A stretch of DNA of 64,000 nt. Origin: Streptomyces camelliae (GTDB lineage: Bacteria; Actinomycetota; Actinomycetes; Streptomycetales; Streptomycetaceae). Shown here one piece after another: positions 62,370 through 64,000 of the stretch (positions are counted from its first letter, which is position 1; each line of letters starts with the position of its first letter). The stretch spans positions 5,456,001-5,520,000 of the forward strand of contig NZ_CP115300.1 of assembly GCF_027625935.1 (NCBI RefSeq). The letters run 5' to 3'. The position numbers and the translations under genes were made by a program. The notes beneath the pieces are model-generated. The model was not told where the DNA came from. It worked only from the letters and a program-made list of their open reading frames with translations, and made no database searches.

Positions 62370-63512
62370 TCACGCGCAGTCGTGCTCGGCGGCGGTAGTG
62401 CCGCGGAAGGTCGGTGCGGGGGAAGGGGCACCCCCCGTCCCATTTGTCACCACCACGGGCTGATCGGCCCGCAGCCGCGCGAACAGCTTCTCGGCCTCCG
62501 GCTCCACGAGTTGGTCACGATTGGTGTCGTAGACGTACGACTCCCTCGGCACCGTCAGGAACTGCACCCGTTCGATGGGGATCGTGCGCAGCCCGCGCAC
62601 CAACTGGTACAAGCCGCGCAAACTGGCCAGTTCCGGATCGGCGGTCAGCGAGGAGGTCGCCGCGTCCAGCACCGGGTACAGCTTCCCCGGGTTCAGCAGG
62701 ACGTCACCGCTCTGCATCTTGTTGACGAGCGCGCCGAGGAACCGCTGCTGGCGCTCCATCCGCTCGGTGTCGCTGCCGTCGCCGAGCGACTTGCGGGCCC
62801 GCACATACCCGAGCGCCTGCTCCCCGTTCAGCATGACCTTCCCCGCGGGCAGCTTCAGCCGGGCGGCCTTGTCGTCGATGGGCTCCTTCAGACAGACCTG
62901 CACCCCGTCGACGGCGTCCACCATCTTCTTGAACCCGCGGAAGTCCACGACCACGTGATGGTCGACGCGGATGCCGGTCAGCTTCTCGACGGTTCGGATC
63001 GAGCACGCCGAACCGCCCACCGAGAAGGCGCTGTTGAACATCGCGAACACCGGCTCGCTCCGGCTCCCGTCCGCCCGCATACACGCGGGGATGTCCACCA
63101 TCAGATCCCTGGGCAACGACACGGCGGTGGCGCTGCGCCGGTTCGCGGCCAGATGCAGCAGGATCGTCGTGTCCGACCGCTCGCTGCCCAGATCCCGCCC
63201 GTACTCCGCGTTCCCGTCGCCGGCCCGGGTGTCGGACCCGATCAGCAGGATGTTCTGCGCGCCCCGCACCAGCGCGGTGGGCCGCTCGGCCTCGTACCGG
63301 GCGAGTTCCCGGGCGGCCGGGTCGTCCGCGGTGATGTTGGCACTGAGCTTGGCGTACAGCGCCCAGCCGGTCCCGCCGGCCACCACGACGACCCCGGCCA
63401 GCCCGAGCGCCACTCCCTGCGCCCACCGCCGCCGACGCCGCCGCACCAGCCCGTCCCCGGTGGCCGAGGCCCCGAGACCGGGACCGGGGGCCCTGTCTAC
63501 GGTGTCGGTCAC
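62370..63512 (-). CDS. LCP family protein, short form
   Basis: A 380-residue LCP protein without LytR_C. Short basic N-terminus (LVRRRRRRW), membrane helix (about 33-53), then QNILLIGSDTRAG, TILLHLAANRRSATAVSLPRDL, RVDHHVVVDF and ALGYVRARKSLGDGSDTERMERQQRFL. Four cysteines in the LCP domain may form disulfides, as in other actinobacterial LCPs. The GTG at 63512 is the start. It is the fifth LCP gene in 10 kb. Confidence 0.92.
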   Translation of the reverse strand: MTDTVDRAPGPGLGASATGDGLVRRRRRRWAQGVALGLAGVVVVAGGTGWALYAKLSANITADDPAARELARYEAERPTALVRGAQNILLIGSDTRAGDGNAEYGRDLGSERSDTTILLHLAANRRSATAVSLPRDLMVDIPACMRADGSRSEPVFAMFNSAFSVGGSACSIRTVEKLTGIRVDHHVVVDFRGFKKMVDAVDGVQVCLKEPIDDKAARLKLPAGKVMLNGEQALGYVRARKSLGDGSDTERMERQQRFLGALVNKMQSGDVLLNPGKLYPVLDAATSSLTADPELASLRGLYQLVRGLRTIPIERVQFLTVPRESYVYDTNRDQLVEPEAEKLFARLRADQPVVVTNGTGGAPSPAPTFRGTTAAEHDCA

Positions 63513-63623
63513 GGGCGGGGCACCCCCTCATCGGCGTACGAGCGGAACGTGCTGCTCCTACGACGATGGCGGGAGGAGGGGCGGGGGGCGCCCTCAGCTA
63601 CTCCAAGTGGGTTACGACGGCGA

Positions 63624-64000
63624 TCACCGCCGTACCGACGTCACCCGCTCGCTCTCGATCCGCTGGGCGAGAGCCTCCTCGTCCAGCCGGTCCAGATTCC
63701 GGCACAGCACCACGGATCCGCCGGAGGCGAGCGGCGAGAACAGCCCCGCGCTGAGCCCCTCCCACGTGTCGTACGGCAGCCCCGACAGCATCCGCGACCC
63801 GGGCCCCGTCAGCTCCAGCCCCGCCGCGTCGGCGACAGCCTTCTGCGTGACCTCGGCCCCGCTGAACTCCGCCCCGGCGACGATGAGCGCGGGCTCCTCC
63901 GGGTCCACCGGAGCGAACGGCGCGAACCGGTCCCCCTGCGCCGGCACTTCCACGGCGTAGTCGACGAACCCGTCCGGCGTCTGCGGAAACCGCCCGCCCA
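63624..64000 (-). CDS. TIGR03089 family protein, 3' part
   Basis: The last 125 residues of an acyl-CoA-synthetase-like protein of the TIGR03089 family; the start is beyond the window. The visible part includes FPQTPDGFVDYAVEVPAQGDRF, the loop DPEEPALIVAGAEFSGAEVTQ and a C-terminal YDTWEGLSAGLFSPLASGGSVVLCRNLDRLDEEAL. These proteins look like the N-terminal part of AMP-forming ligases; their role is unknown. It lies on the same strand as the LCP gene at 62370, 111 bp upstream of it. Confidence 0.75.
   Translation of the reverse strand, partial: GGRFPQTPDGFVDYAVEVPAQGDRFAPFAPVDPEEPALIVAGAEFSGAEVTQKAVADAAGLELTGPGSRMLSGLPYDTWEGLSAGLFSPLASGGSVVLCRNLDRLDEEALAQRIESERVTSVRR

Overview
The window is chromosomal DNA from a Streptomyces. 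GC is very high with strong G/C third-position bias. GTG starts are frequent and stop/start overlaps (ATGA, GTGA) are common. The anchor is a tRNA-Leu gene with anticodon TAA at 5696-5782, which is the developmental tRNA bldA. The content and order (ndh, cfa, ABC exporter, bldA, pobA, hut operon, sigI module, purKE, LCP cluster) look like the core region around bldA in Streptomyces coelicolor. That synteny is recalled, not computed. I saw no phage, insertion sequence, CRISPR array or rRNA. I found no in-frame TTA codon in the genes I read.

Layout. 1-9661: end of a type II NADH dehydrogenase, a cyclopropane-fatty-acid synthase, an FtsX/MacB-type ABC exporter pair, bldA, 4-hydroxybenzoate hydroxylase, a Bax-inhibitor-1 family membrane protein and three small hypothetical genes. 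9869-20525: thiolase, SGNH hydrolase, cystathionine beta-synthase, an MmyB-type regulator divergent from a short-chain dehydrogenase, a beta carbonic anhydrase, and an aromatic amino acid lyase-like gene coupled to an RpiR-type regulator. 20561-24218: a four-gene operon of three Roadblock/LC7 proteins and a PATAN-like protein, then a fold-III PLP decarboxylase. 24297-29860: histidine utilisation (hutU, an M20 amidohydrolase, hutF, hutI) behind a promoter with an 8-bp inverted repeat on its -10 region. 29879-34827: a small secreted protein, a fused sigma-like/zinc-finger/membrane/ricin-lectin protein, and the sigma-I partner-switching module (sigma factor divergent from anti-anti-sigma and anti-sigma genes). 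35042-39122: a translationally coupled operon of four cell-surface proteins, two with sortase-type tails.

39142-49605: POT peptide transporter, a two-component system, a GtrA protein, purK-purE, a membrane dipeptidase, a MerR-regulated Old Yellow Enzyme, and a second dipeptidase-like protein that has lost its metal ligands. 49606-64000: UDP-glucose dehydrogenase, acyl-CoA dehydrogenase, a methyltransferase, a Cys/Met-rich copper-storage protein, a thioesterase, a family 2 glycosyltransferase and five LytR-CpsA-Psr (LCP) genes, followed by the end of a TIGR03089-type gene.

Themes. Cell-envelope building dominates the right end: five LCP ligases, UDP-glucuronate supply, a glycosyltransferase and the sortase-substrate operon. 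Regulation by developmental or stress signals is concentrated on the left and in the middle (bldA, sigma-I module, Roadblock operon). The least explained pieces are the Roadblock/PATAN operon, the sigma-like/ricin fusion, the four-gene surface operon, the dead dipeptidase paralogue and a palindromic in-frame insert in the ammonia-lyase-like gene.
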